Of a stretch of 64,000 nucleotides of DNA, positions 34,637 through 43,708 are shown piece after piece (position 1 is the first letter of the stretch; every line of letters begins with the position of its first letter). Position numbers and translations under genes: made by a program. The DNA is from CAMDPA01 sp965223035 (GTDB lineage Bacteria > Pseudomonadota > Alphaproteobacteria > Rhizobiales > Hyphomicrobiaceae), in contig OZ244980.1 of NCBI GenBank assembly GCA_965223035.1, forward strand, positions 4,340,001-4,404,000. The letters are read 5' to 3'. Under the pieces are notes generated by a model. The model had not been told where the DNA came from. It worked only from the letters and a program-made list of their open reading frames with translations, and ran no database searches.

Positions 34637-37114
34637 TCAGTCCGAATAAGCCACCGGGGCCGGCCATTTTGCGGGCCGGCTCTCGCCATCGACCGAAACA
34701 CAATCGGGCTGCCCGCCGCAGTGGCTGGCCGCAGCAAGCACGATCTGCGCGATCCGCTCGGCCGCATCGCCCGGCATGCGGACGCGCTCGCGGAACGCCG
34801 CCGTCGATGCTCGCGCCGCGCCCGGATCGGCGAGCGCGCCGGCCACGAATTCCCGCCAGTCGCTCTCCTTGCGCAGCTCGGGCAAGCCCTCGAAGACGGG
34901 TAGCTTCAGGTCATAGGCCGCCACCGCCACGGGAACGTCGAGCTCGGCTGCGTCGAGCGCCACTGTCGAAGGCGTCGTGATCACAGCCTTGCACAGAGGG
35001 ATCATCGCGGGAGCAGTATAGGGCTCCCACCGCGGATCGCGCGGATCGACGATGATCAGATTTGTCGGCGCCGCTTCAAGGAGCGCTGGGTCCTTAATCA
35101 GGAATAAGCCCGCATGGTGAGGCTTGACCATCACCGCGAGTTCGGACCGGGCGCGAGCTAGCCCGATCATGTCGGCGAGGAAGGTCTTGCGGTAGGCCTC
35201 CGAGTAGCGGTGCCAATGCAGGTTCTCGAAGACGCCGATGGTCGGGCGGCCGGCGATCTCGGCGGGCACTGGCATGCAGCGCGCGTCCACCTTCGAGGTC
35301 CGCCCGACCGCACGGCTTCGGGCTCGAACCGTCACCGGCGTTGCTTCCGGCAATCGGGCCGGATCGGCCCAGGTCAGAATGTGCTGCGCCGCGATCTCGA
35401 TCCCGGCGTCGTGCACGTCGTCGAAATAGGACAGGCCCACGTTCTCAAGCCCGTGCTGCAGCGTATAGGTGCGCACACCCAGCGCGTTGGCGGTCCTCGT
35501 GAGGGCGTGCGGGACCCGATGCGGATTGAGCGAGGTTTCCGCGCCAGTGATAAGGGCGTCGAGCCCGCGCACGATGCGGTCGTCGCCCTCGAGCAACAGC
35601 TCCCGTTCGAGCGCGTAGGGCACGATGCCGCGCTCGACCATGGCCCTAAGCACGCGCTGCGAGCCAGCGACCGACCCCTCGGCCAACAGTACCTTTAGCC
35701 GCACCCCGTTGCGCTGGCGCAGCGCGTCGATCACTGGCAGCAGCAAGTCGAGGTCCTGGCTAAGGCTGATCAGTACCGCCACCTCCGCCCGGGGACGGTC
35801 CGCGGGCCGACCAAGATGAAGTGTGCGCGGGGGAACGGCGAACAGCTCAAGCCACGCTCGCGCTGTCGCCTCCGGCGAGTAGTGGGCTTCGAGCACCGGC
35901 CGGGCCGCAGCCACGTCTTCGGCCCGTGCCTCCGCCCGGTCGGCGCCGACATAGCGGCGCAGCCCTGCCTCCCAGTCGCCGAGCACGACACAATCGCGCA
36001 ACGGCTCGTGCGAAGCGAGCGGGCTCGCAACCACCGGGACGCCGTGGCCGAGCGCCAGAACTGCGCGGTTCGCCGATTTCGTGACCGAGAAGTCGTCCTC
36101 GCCGAAGGGCAGAAGGCATACATCGGCATAGTCGAGCGCCTCAAACACCGCATCCGGCGACCACGGAACATAGCGCGATCGGATGGGCATCGGGGCAATA
36201 TAGGCGGCATACGTCTTTGCACTGTTGCTCACCACGACCAGTTCGATGTCAATGTCGCGCGCAATGGCCTCAAGCGCCGGCACGGTCTTAAGCAGCGCCA
36301 GCATCCCGAAATCGCTATGCGGGGCGCCGTAGTTGCCAAACCAGAGCACCGAGCGCCGCTGCGGCTCGCGGCCCTCCGCTGCCGAGGCGACGATGGCGGC
36401 AAGGGGGTTCGGCAACTCGATAGTACCGTTGTGGGGAGCCGTTGGCTCGGCCCTGGCGGCGGTCCCGGCCGCACCGATGGCGAGCCCCAACTTGCGCCGC
36501 GCCACCTGCGCGGCCTCGGCCGGCGACTCCACGGCGAACTTCGCGAACGCCGACGCGCGCCAGAGCGGTGAACCCCGTCTCAAGAACGACGCCCGCCCGA
36601 GCCGCCAGCGTGGTGTTGCGTCGATCGCAAAATGTCCGCCGCTCGCGCGCACCGCCAGCCCCTCCGCGGCGGCCACGCTCTGCCGCGTCTCGACCTGGTC
36701 GGCGATGACGAGCAAGCGAGTGCTCGCCGGCAGTGCCGGGCGCACCGCATCGGCAAGCGCGGGGCTTGCGACGATCACCGCGTCGGCAAAGATGCTCGCC
36801 GTGACCAGATGCTGCACGTTGCGCTGATCCGCCACCCTCTCGTAACTCCACACCAATACGTTGTCGCACAAGTCGATGAACACGCGCTTACCTCGGGCTT
36901 TAGCGAGGCTCGCCAGCTCGGCCCCCTTGCGATCGACCTGTTTGACCACCACCACTGCGTCGAGCCCGTCGAGCGCGCTGATCGCCTCGGCCGATCGACA
37001 AAAGATCCGGCTCTCATAGCCGTGCGCCTCAAGCGCCAGGGCCGCGTAATAGCATCGATAGCGCGTGCTCGCGAACCGCGCGCTCACATTGGGAACGACC
37101 CATCCGATACGCAT
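34637..37114 (-). CDS. Large two-domain glycosyltransferase
   Basis: 825 aa. Residues 1-430 look like a GT-B glycosyltransferase (start MRIGWVVPNVSARFASTRYR, VFIDLCDNVLVWSYERVADQ, SVLWFGNYGAPHSDFGMLAL, VPWSPDAVFEALDYADVCLL). Residues about 440-800 are a second GT-B-like domain resembling CDP-glycerol glycerophosphotransferase and capsule-type transferases (TLQHGLENVGLSYFDD, VFENLHWHRYSEAYRKTFLA, MVKPHHAGLFLIKDPALLEA, ITTPSTVALDAAELDVPVAV). A chain-extending or bifunctional enzyme is plausible. High GC. Start ATG 37114. Confidence 0.8.
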   Translation of the reverse strand: MRIGWVVPNVSARFASTRYRCYYAALALEAHGYESRIFCRSAEAISALDGLDAVVVVKQVDRKGAELASLAKARGKRVFIDLCDNVLVWSYERVADQRNVQHLVTASIFADAVIVASPALADAVRPALPASTRLLVIADQVETRQSVAAAEGLAVRASGGHFAIDATPRWRLGRASFLRRGSPLWRASAFAKFAVESPAEAAQVARRKLGLAIGAAGTAARAEPTAPHNGTIELPNPLAAIVASAAEGREPQRRSVLWFGNYGAPHSDFGMLALLKTVPALEAIARDIDIELVVVSNSAKTYAAYIAPMPIRSRYVPWSPDAVFEALDYADVCLLPFGEDDFSVTKSANRAVLALGHGVPVVASPLASHEPLRDCVVLGDWEAGLRRYVGADRAEARAEDVAAARPVLEAHYSPEATARAWLELFAVPPRTLHLGRPADRPRAEVAVLISLSQDLDLLLPVIDALRQRNGVRLKVLLAEGSVAGSQRVLRAMVERGIVPYALERELLLEGDDRIVRGLDALITGAETSLNPHRVPHALTRTANALGVRTYTLQHGLENVGLSYFDDVHDAGIEIAAQHILTWADPARLPEATPVTVRARSRAVGRTSKVDARCMPVPAEIAGRPTIGVFENLHWHRYSEAYRKTFLADMIGLARARSELAVMVKPHHAGLFLIKDPALLEAAPTNLIIVDPRDPRWEPYTAPAMIPLCKAVITTPSTVALDAAELDVPVAVAAYDLKLPVFEGLPELRKESDWREFVAGALADPGAARASTAAFRERVRMPGDAAERIAQIVLAAASHCGGQPDCVSVDGESRPAKWPAPVAYSD

Positions 37115-37197
37115 GAAAAACGGCCCTCATTCAAATTCGCGACTTTTCGCAAGTGCTGCCGCACAACCGTCGCGCCATGGTCGCGGTTCCGGCAGCT

Positions 37198-37261
37198 CTA
37201 GAGCAACCTGCCTTAAATCGGAACCGGCTTTGCGGTTCCGATTTAAGGCGCGATGATCTAG
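37198..37261. repeat. Hybrid palindromic element, copy 7 (64 bp, canonical)
   Basis: CTAGAGCAACCTGCC (module B end) to GGCGCGATGATCTAG (module A end) around AAATCGGAACCGG and CCGATTT. CAGCT lies directly on both sides (37193-37197 and 37262-37266), perhaps a target duplication. Same hybrid type as copy 2 inside the transposase gene. Confidence 0.92.
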
Positions 37262-37310
37262 CAGCTCGCCACGCGTCGCGTTCAGCTAATCCCCTTCCCC
37301 CGGGAGGCCG

Positions 37311-38099
37311 TTACAATTCCCCAATCAGGCATCCCTTGCGGACCGCGATAGACCGGCGCCTGGCGATTATCGATAGCGACGGATCACGCTCCAACCATTG
37401 GTCGACGGCCTTGCGACATCCCGAATAGGACGAGTAATCGTCGAACACGATGATGCCGCCCGGAGTGAGCTTGGGCGCGATGCGATCGATACAAACGTTC
37501 ACCGAATCGTACCAATCGCAGTCGACATGAGCCAACGCCACCGGCTCACTCGGGTGCACAGTGTTTTCGAAAACACCAGCGACCAGACTCACCTCATCGC
37601 CCTCCAGGTCGACGCCGAACCGTTCGAGGTTAATCTTCACCTGGCCTTGCAGATCCTCGACGTAGCCGTAGTAGGTGTTCCCGCCGAGACCAGGCGATTC
37701 TCCGCTGGCGATGACCTCGAAGCGTCTGTGGGCGTCGTCACCGTCCCGCTCTGACGGCGGGGGGATGAGGCCGAATACATCGTAGAGTGTGAGCTTGCGA
37801 CTGCCCTTCAGCCGCGCCATGACGATAGCCGAGCCGCCGAGTGCCACACCGGCCTCGATAAACTGCCCCGGCACCTGTTCCTCATTCAAGATCTCGACAC
37901 ACCTCGCCAACATCTCGAGCTTCGGAGGGCCACAATAGGTCAGGCTTGCTCTGCGCACCTCAGCAATAATTGCCGAGGCGGCGTCGGATATCTCCGGAGT
38001 GCGAGGCTCCGAGGTCGGCAGCTTGACTGCATTTCCCTCCGGTGCTGCCCGCGGTTTCGATCCCAACAGCCGCGTACGTAGCGCTCCCAGCATGCTCAT
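37311..38099 (-). CDS. TylF/MycF-type O-methyltransferase
   Basis: 262 aa. VPGQFIEAGVALGGSAIVMA (SAM site), LTLYDVFGLIPPPSE, LAHVDCDWYDSVNVCIDRIA (metal and catalytic acidic region) and GGIIVFDDYSSYSGCRKAVD. Same family as the enzymatic half of the 27861 gene but without SHW modules. Sugar O-methylation is the family role. Its ATG overlaps the TGA of the upstream pyruvyltransferase-like gene (TGATG), indicating translational coupling at the end of the long minus-strand operon from 45461. Confidence 0.87.
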   Translation of the reverse strand: MSMLGALRTRLLGSKPRAAPEGNAVKLPTSEPRTPEISDAASAIIAEVRRASLTYCGPPKLEMLARCVEILNEEQVPGQFIEAGVALGGSAIVMARLKGSRKLTLYDVFGLIPPPSERDGDDAHRRFEVIASGESPGLGGNTYYGYVEDLQGQVKINLERFGVDLEGDEVSLVAGVFENTVHPSEPVALAHVDCDWYDSVNVCIDRIAPKLTPGGIIVFDDYSSYSGCRKAVDQWLERDPSLSIIARRRSIAVRKGCLIGEL

Positions 38100-39133
38100 C
38101 AGTGGAGGCTCCGGAGAAAAGTTGTCATCGTCGCGAAATGCTCGCGGGCACGAGACCGCACGACCTCGAAGTCGAACGACTCGTGCATGGCTAGATCGTC
38201 AGGCCGGCAGAGCGGAAACCCCAAAGCTTCGGAGATGCCGGCAGCGCGCCCGTCGACCGGCACCAGCCAGCTCCGTCTGGCGCGGCTCAGCATCAGGAGA
38301 TGCGCGTGCAGGCGGCTGCCGTAGTGCAGGTCGACGCCCCCATACAGGGTCATTGCCTCATCCGCTGAATAAGGCACGACGGATTCGTACCCAAGCGCGC
38401 GCGCATGCTTGCGTAAGGCTTCGGGGCTTTTTTCTCCGGCCGTGCCGGGCGCTCCGCGCTTGGCTGCTCTCAAGGCAACGAAATCCTGATGCAGCACGAG
38501 AAGCCTGCGCGCCCGATCGTGGCGCTTGGCCACAAATTCCAGGATTGCGGTCTCGCGATCCCAGAACTCGCAACGCTCGGTGACCGTAACGGCGACAACC
38601 TCCTCGCCATCGTGGAACGATCGCCCTTCAAGCAGTCGCTCGCCATAGCTCGCGGGGCAGCCGGTCATGAGAAAACGGCCACGCAGGGAAGGCACCCAGC
38701 GCTCAAGGTAGGCCACGGTGTGCGGACAGCGCCATGACGAATATGCGATGCGCTCGTGGATGGCCTCGATCTGGGCGCGCGCATCATCCGACATGGCGTC
38801 ATTGTAGCCCTCGCTGCCGTGTAGGCCGATGCCCATGGGGATAAATCGGACGCGGGTGCTGCGCAGGACCTCGGCAGTGGCGCCCGGCCACACGGCGAAC
38901 CGATCGTGGAGCTGGTTGGTGCCGGCCAGAATTACGCCCTGGCTGGTCTCAAGCGTTGCTCTTTGGGCATCCGTCGGGGCCTGCCTGGACGTGAAGACGT
39001 CCGAGGGTGCGAACCTGCCCAGCAGACGCTCGATCGCTCTCAGTATGAAGCCGTCGCCGACATTCATCGCCTTGCGTCCCGTGAGCGATGCCGGCATCAG
39101 GTAGGGCGACAAACAGGCGAAGCGAGCGGTCAT
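38099..39133 (-). CDS. Polysaccharide pyruvyl transferase family protein
   Basis: 344 aa. MNVGDGFILRAIERLLGRFA near the N-terminus is the hallmark of the WcaK/CsaB family; further motifs are GVILAGTNQLHD, RFIPMGIGLHGSE and a C-terminal DLHYGSRLHAHLLMLSRARR. Family enzymes transfer pyruvate from PEP to sugars as ketals, although many locus members are unassigned. The start lies seven bases after the stop of the frameshifted methyltransferase gene, and its end overlaps the next start. It acts in the cytoplasm before export. Confidence 0.85.
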   Translation of the reverse strand: MTARFACLSPYLMPASLTGRKAMNVGDGFILRAIERLLGRFAPSDVFTSRQAPTDAQRATLETSQGVILAGTNQLHDRFAVWPGATAEVLRSTRVRFIPMGIGLHGSEGYNDAMSDDARAQIEAIHERIAYSSWRCPHTVAYLERWVPSLRGRFLMTGCPASYGERLLEGRSFHDGEEVVAVTVTERCEFWDRETAILEFVAKRHDRARRLLVLHQDFVALRAAKRGAPGTAGEKSPEALRKHARALGYESVVPYSADEAMTLYGGVDLHYGSRLHAHLLMLSRARRSWLVPVDGRAAGISEALGFPLCRPDDLAMHESFDFEVVRSRAREHFATMTTFLRSLH

Positions 39134-39140
39134 GATCCGT

Positions 39141-39693
39141 TCACTTCCTGGCCGCTGCCACGAGATAGGGATTAGAGTTTGTTCGCACGATCACCTCGTC
39201 GGTGACCGCGGAATACCCCTCGAAAATCACCTCCCGCACGGCCTGCTCGCTGAACCGATAGAAGTCGGCACCGTAGGCCAGGCCGTGCAGGGCGTATGTC
39301 ACCGTCGTGTAATCCTTAGTCAGTGGGCAAGGTCATGTAGATTGGTACGCCGATGATCGCAACGCCGTCGGGCTTCAAGACGCGTCGGATCTCCGCGGCC
39401 GACCTCCAAAAGTACTTATCGTGTTCAAGGCACGAAGAGCTCAACACGCAGTCGAACGTCGCGGTCGCAAAGCTCATCTCATTCGCGTTGTCGATGACAC
39501 GTTCAAACGCGTCGAGCTCAGGTGACGACTTCGCGAATGCTAGGTTCAAGGCCACACGCCGCGCGTTGGAAAATTCCGGTATCGCCAGGAGCGTCCACGC
39601 GGCGGCTCCGACCTCAAGCGCTGCTGTCAGCCGTTTTCCCGCCAGCCGGCGCGCCACGATTTCGGCGAATGCATCGAAGACGTTTGGACTCAT
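39141..39693 (-). pseudogene. Methyltransferase with single-base frameshift
   Basis: The first 125 codons read ALEVGAAAWTLLAIPEFSNA, FDCVLSSSCLEHDKYFWRSA and LKPDGVAIIGVPIYMTLPTD, then a TAA. Removing one T near 39320 lets the frame continue KDYTTVTYALHGLAYGADFY to EVIVRTNSNPYLVAAARK and a TGA at 39141, seven bases before the next gene. The methyltransf_11 fold is otherwise complete. Either a recent mutation or a sequencing error; the spacing argues that it was an operon member. Confidence 0.75.
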
Positions 39694-39754
39694 TTTTTTA
39701 CTCGATTGTGACCTGTCAGCCTGGAGCAGAGAAGCATGGCTGCATTGTCGGCGA

Positions 39755-40294
39755 TCAACGCCTGTTGCACAGCCATAGCATTGTGCGTCCGTCCGGTGTG
39801 ATTTCCCTCGCAGTTACAGTAACGCAGATAGCCTGCAGCATCGCCTCCACCTCGGTCTGGCACATGCAATTGGACCAACCAAGTCGTGCAGCATCGGGCA
39901 ATATGAATCCGCTCAGGTTCGATGGCATGTAGCTGAAGACGAAATGTCGACTTGCCTCGGCTATCATCTGCAAAGCGAATCGGACATGGTGAAGATACTC
40001 GATTACGCCAAGAACTGTAACGATGTCGAATTCGCAAGGCAGGTGATCGCGATCAAGGTTGAATGGTCTGACCTCGTCAGCTTGAGGTAGCAAATCAAAG
40101 CCAAAATAATCCACTTGCAGCCCTTCAGCCCGTAACGCGTTTCGCAGCTTCATGTCTCCGCAGCCCACATCAGCCAGACTAATGCGCTTGCCCGGCTCAC
40201 AGATACGGCCGATCAACGCGGCACACAGTTCGGCGCGATCCTGCCAAGTACGGTTGGTTTGATCAGACAAATTGAAGTCGCTGCTCATGCCCAC
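39755..40294 (-). CDS. Class I SAM-dependent methyltransferase
   Basis: 179 aa. ISLADVGCGDMKLRNALRAE is motif I, followed by YFGFDLLPQADEVRPFNLDR, then FDIVTVLGVIEYLHHVRFAL as the catalytic-side motif. Length is short but covers the Rossmann core. It begins eight bases after the small Wzt-domain gene and belongs to the minus-strand export operon. Substrate unknown; chain-terminal or side-group methylation of the exported glycan is an inference from neighbourhood. Confidence 0.8.
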   Translation of the reverse strand: MGMSSDFNLSDQTNRTWQDRAELCAALIGRICEPGKRISLADVGCGDMKLRNALRAEGLQVDYFGFDLLPQADEVRPFNLDRDHLPCEFDIVTVLGVIEYLHHVRFALQMIAEASRHFVFSYMPSNLSGFILPDAARLGWSNCMCQTEVEAMLQAICVTVTAREITPDGRTMLWLCNRR

Positions 40295-40302
40295 TCAGTC
40301 CG

Positions 40303-40566
40303 TTAGAATTCTGCCGCGTCATCCATTTCGAGCAACTGGTCTCCACACGCCAACATGCGGGTTCCATTGCAGGTCCAGTTGCGAGGCTGGTGCAGCATAC
40401 TGCCGTCCGCACCTGGGGCCCGCTCGACGATGAATTTGAAGCCCTCAACCACATCGAGAATGTCGTCATTCGGACCGCTAAAGATACGCAGTTTTAGGCT
40501 GTAGGTGCCGGGACGAAACATCACAGGTGCAAGCCCAATCCTTTTGCCTGATTTCGGGATATCCAT
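40303..40566 (-). CDS. Stand-alone fragment of Wzt C-terminal glycan-binding domain
   Basis: 87 aa from ATG 40566, which overlaps the TGA of the asnB gene (TGATG). FRPGTYSLKLRIFSGPNDDI, LDVVEGFKFIVERAPGADGS and MLHQPRNWTCNG match the last part of the Wzt protein encoded at 42389 (LRPGTYRLKLSVSKG, LLAVVDRFKLIVTDASGD, MFQPRRWTVDG). It carries only the final strands of the immunoglobulin-like domain. Since frame, start and coupling are intact it may be made as a small protein, perhaps an accessory binder; a degraded duplicate is equally possible. Confidence 0.6.
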   Translation of the reverse strand: MDIPKSGKRIGLAPVMFRPGTYSLKLRIFSGPNDDILDVVEGFKFIVERAPGADGSMLHQPRNWTCNGTRMLACGDQLLEMDDAAEF

Positions 40567-42374
40567 CAGTGATAACCGCACGGAGCGCCTCGGTTGGTGA
40601 TCAACGAATGTACGCACTCGACCATGAGCGCGAGCGCGAACCGCGTTTTGCTGGACAAGGCTGCAGTCGTGATTGCTGTCCAGTCAAGGTAGTCAGCTAA
40701 CACTTCTCGGGCAAGACGGCGTTCCTGGCTGGCCCTAATTCTTTCCAACTCGCTTTCGATGTGCGACGCAATGGCAGTCTGCCACAGGTTGAATGTGCCC
40801 CTGCTGCCGAACTTGGGGCGGTTCAGTATCTCACTTGGCAGGTCGTTTGCGAATGCCTTCGCCAAAGCAATCTTCTCGCTGCGTCCAGCGGGTGGCAATT
40901 TGCCAACAAGACCTTCGCAGGGCAGGGCAGCACTCGCTTCGGCGACGGGTCGGAACAGGAACGGCACTCGGGCCTCGACTGCGTGCGCCATGTACATGCG
41001 ATCGACGCGCAGCAACTGGGAATACTGCAACTGCGTCGCAAGATCGAAGCTCATGAAACCGTGCAGAGGACTGATCGCCCGCTCCACCGACGACACGAAT
41101 GCCGCTCGCTGATCTCGCGTGCGATCGACCGCGATCCTGCGCGATGATTCTTTGAGAAGACGAAGCGCCGGCAATTGCGCCCGTCTCTTGCGATAGGCAT
41201 CGAAGACGGCACCCGCATCGTGATCAGCATCGAGTGCAAAAGCGTACCAGGGATAGCCTCCGAATACCTCGTCGGACCCTTCCCCGACCAGCACTACCTT
41301 ACATCCCTGCTCCCGGATGAAGCGAGATAGGGCGAACGTCGGCAAGGCGTTGATATTGGCTATCGGCTCCTCGATGTGCCATGCCACGCTCGACAACCAG
41401 TCATTCGGCACCTCGTGGTTGAGGCGCATGATGTGATGGCGAAGGCCGAGTTTGCGGCAAAGGAGGGCCGCGTGCTCCACTTCGACGTCCTCGCCCTCCG
41501 AGAACGTGAACGTATAGGCTTGTGCGCCTGGTTTATATCGCGCGATCGAACTGGCAACGATGCTCGAATCCAGGCCTCCACTCAAGGCGATGCCAACCGG
41601 CACGTCGGCCACCAGATGAGCCCGAACCGATCGGTCGACGACATCGCGCAACTCGCCGTCCTTCAACGGGGAGCATTCTTGAGAGTATACGTCCTGCGGA
41701 CGCCATAGGCGGCGCAGGGTTTGCTTCAGCGAACCGTCGCCGAGCTTGTTCACGGTAAGAACCGAGCCTGGCGCCAAATGACAGACACCCTCGTAGAAGG
41801 AAGCGTCCTCCATCTGGAAGCCCCAGGTCAGCAGGTCGCAGAGCACGCCCGGGTTGACCGCAAGGTTGGCCTGGCGCGCCAGAGCCTTCAGCTCGGAGGC
41901 AAAGAGCAAGTCGCCCTCTTGCTCGAGAAAAACCAAGGGCTTGATGCCGAATTCATCTCGAGCTAAGTGAAGGCTTTGCTGCCGTCGGTCGAAGAGAGCC
42001 AGAGCAAACATGCCGCGAAGGCGATCGAAGATTTTGGTGCCCCACAAGCAATAACCCGCAGCTATCACCTCTGTATCACCGTTCGTCTTCAGCTCGACAC
42101 CCGCCGCCAGCAACTCATTGCGCAGCTGTCGGAAATTATAGATCTCTCCGTTGTAGGCGAGGACAACGTGCCGCTGCTCGAAGGGCTGATCGCTGCGTTC
42201 GAGAGGATCGACGATGCTGAGACGAGTGTGGCCCAGTACCAGACCATACTCCTCGCTCCGGTACATGCCGCGGGCGTCTGGCCCCCTGTGATCAACAGAG
42301 CCAAGCGAGCGCCTAGCCTCGTCTTGGCTTGGCATGCGCTTCGGAGCACCAAAGAATCCAAAGAGTCCGCACAT
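40566..42374 (-). CDS. asnB: Second asparagine synthetase-like amidotransferase
   Basis: 602 aa. MCGLFGFFG with nucleophile Cys2, SVDHRGPDARGMYR, YNGEIYNFRQLRNEL, and the synthetase PP-loop ALSGGLDSSIVASS. It lies directly in the export operon, 14 bases after Wzt and overlapping the next gene, which strongly suggests a sugar-carboxylate amidation role rather than general asparagine synthesis. Divergent from the 19196 copy (different N-terminal spacing and C-terminal end), so the two probably amidate different acceptors. Confidence 0.92.
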   Translation of the reverse strand: MCGLFGFFGAPKRMPSQDEARRSLGSVDHRGPDARGMYRSEEYGLVLGHTRLSIVDPLERSDQPFEQRHVVLAYNGEIYNFRQLRNELLAAGVELKTNGDTEVIAAGYCLWGTKIFDRLRGMFALALFDRRQQSLHLARDEFGIKPLVFLEQEGDLLFASELKALARQANLAVNPGVLCDLLTWGFQMEDASFYEGVCHLAPGSVLTVNKLGDGSLKQTLRRLWRPQDVYSQECSPLKDGELRDVVDRSVRAHLVADVPVGIALSGGLDSSIVASSIARYKPGAQAYTFTFSEGEDVEVEHAALLCRKLGLRHHIMRLNHEVPNDWLSSVAWHIEEPIANINALPTFALSRFIREQGCKVVLVGEGSDEVFGGYPWYAFALDADHDAGAVFDAYRKRRAQLPALRLLKESSRRIAVDRTRDQRAAFVSSVERAISPLHGFMSFDLATQLQYSQLLRVDRMYMAHAVEARVPFLFRPVAEASAALPCEGLVGKLPPAGRSEKIALAKAFANDLPSEILNRPKFGSRGTFNLWQTAIASHIESELERIRASQERRLAREVLADYLDWTAITTAALSSKTRFALALMVECVHSLITNRGAPCGYH

Positions 42375-42388
42375 GATGTCCCAATCGT

Positions 42389-43708
42389 CTAGAAGTCGGT
42401 CTCTTCGAGTTCGTCGATCGGTCTTCCCAAGCTGAGAGGTTGTAGCGGGATGCCGTCGACCGTCCAGCGTCGTGGCTGGAACATGTGGCCGCGTAAATCG
42501 CCACTCGCATCAGTCACGATGAGCTTGAATCGATCAACGACTGCAAGCAAATCATCCCAGGAACCCTTGGATACGCTGAGCTTCAGGCGATAGGTGCCAG
42601 GGCGAAGCACCAGAGGCTGAAAGCCCAGTCGGACGCGCGTCACACCTTCGGCCAGACGAATTGCGCCAGCGTCCCGCCGAAGCGCTATGTACTGCACGGT
42701 CTCGTTCAAGTTGTGCGATTGATCGACGAGAATCACGTTAATGCTCACATCGTCGATCGGACCCGTCGCGCACAACGCGACTTCGATGTCGGCGTCTTCA
42801 GCAGCCTTCAAACTCGGCGTCGCCACGCCGTTGGCGTCGTAGAGCTGGATGCTTTCGACGACCAGCTCAGAATCTCCCGACGTCGACTGTGAAACCTCCG
42901 GAACAAGCGTTGCGTTCACGGCCTTCTCATTTGCCGTGGCTGCCTGCTGGATCATGTCCGCCTGATAGGCGGCAAGCACCTCCTTCGGCGGGCCAATGCT
43001 GGCAACGCGGCCCTTCTTCAGATAGACACACTCGTCGCAAAGCGCCTCGATACTGATCGAGCTGTGCGAGACCAGCAGCATCGACATGCCATTACGGCGC
43101 TGCTCATTCATCTTGTTGCGGCACTTCACGCGAAAGCGCGCATCGCCGACCGAGAGGACCTCGTCGACGATCAGGATCTCGGGCTCCGTGAAGATGGCGC
43201 AGGCAAAACCTAGTCGCATGCGCATACCGGTGCTGTAGGTGCCAAGCGGCGCGTCGATGGCCGCTCCGATATCGGCAAAATCGAGGACCGCATCGAAGCG
43301 GCGGCGGATGATCTCCGGCGCGAGGCCAAGCAGGGACATGTTGAGGAAAACATTCTCCCGGCCCGACAGGACGGGTTTGAAGCCGGCGCCAAGCGCAAGC
43401 ATGGGAGCGATAACGCCGTCCACGCGCACCTGCCCCCGGGTCGAGCGCAGGATGCCACTGATGATCCTGAGCAGTGTCGTCTTGCCGCTGCCGTTGAGCC
43501 CGACAATGCCAATCGATTGGCCCTCCTTCAAAGTGAAGGAGACATCGCGCAGCGCCCAGAATTCGCTGTCCCTAAGCTGCTGGTTCGGCGGACGGCCAAT
43601 CGCGGCGCGGACGATCTCCTCTGCGCCATAGACAAACGACTTCTTGAGCGAGCGCGCAAACTTCTTGGAAACGCCTTCGACGGCTACACGCGTCCTGCCG
43701 CTAGCCAT
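42389..43708 (-). CDS. wzt: Polysaccharide ABC exporter ATPase with C-terminal glycan-binding domain
   Basis: 439 aa from ATG 43708, which overlaps the TGA of the permease gene. Walker A GLNGSGKTT, signature YSTGMRMRLGFA, Walker B ILIVDEVLSVGD and the LLVSHSS switch histidine (residues about 60-230). Residues about 290-439 form the Wzt-type C-terminal domain (SELVVESIQLYDANGVATPS, DDVSINVILVDQSHN, LRPGTYRLKLSVSKG), which binds the capped end of O-polysaccharide. With Wzm it exports the finished lipid-linked chain across the inner membrane. The open frame extends upstream to 44401 only as an out-of-frame shadow of wzm. Confidence 0.93.
   Translation of the reverse strand: MASGRTRVAVEGVSKKFARSLKKSFVYGAEEIVRAAIGRPPNQQLRDSEFWALRDVSFTLKEGQSIGIVGLNGSGKTTLLRIISGILRSTRGQVRVDGVIAPMLALGAGFKPVLSGRENVFLNMSLLGLAPEIIRRRFDAVLDFADIGAAIDAPLGTYSTGMRMRLGFACAIFTEPEILIVDEVLSVGDARFRVKCRNKMNEQRRNGMSMLLVSHSSISIEALCDECVYLKKGRVASIGPPKEVLAAYQADMIQQAATANEKAVNATLVPEVSQSTSGDSELVVESIQLYDANGVATPSLKAAEDADIEVALCATGPIDDVSINVILVDQSHNLNETVQYIALRRDAGAIRLAEGVTRVRLGFQPLVLRPGTYRLKLSVSKGSWDDLLAVVDRFKLIVTDASGDLRGHMFQPRRWTVDGIPLQPLSLGRPIDELEETDF

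Noticed and set aside
37193..37266. CAGCT flanks of copy 7 as a proven 5-bp target duplication
   Set aside because: The other copies do not show matching 5-bp flanks; the CTAG termini fit the insertion data better, so this may be coincidence.
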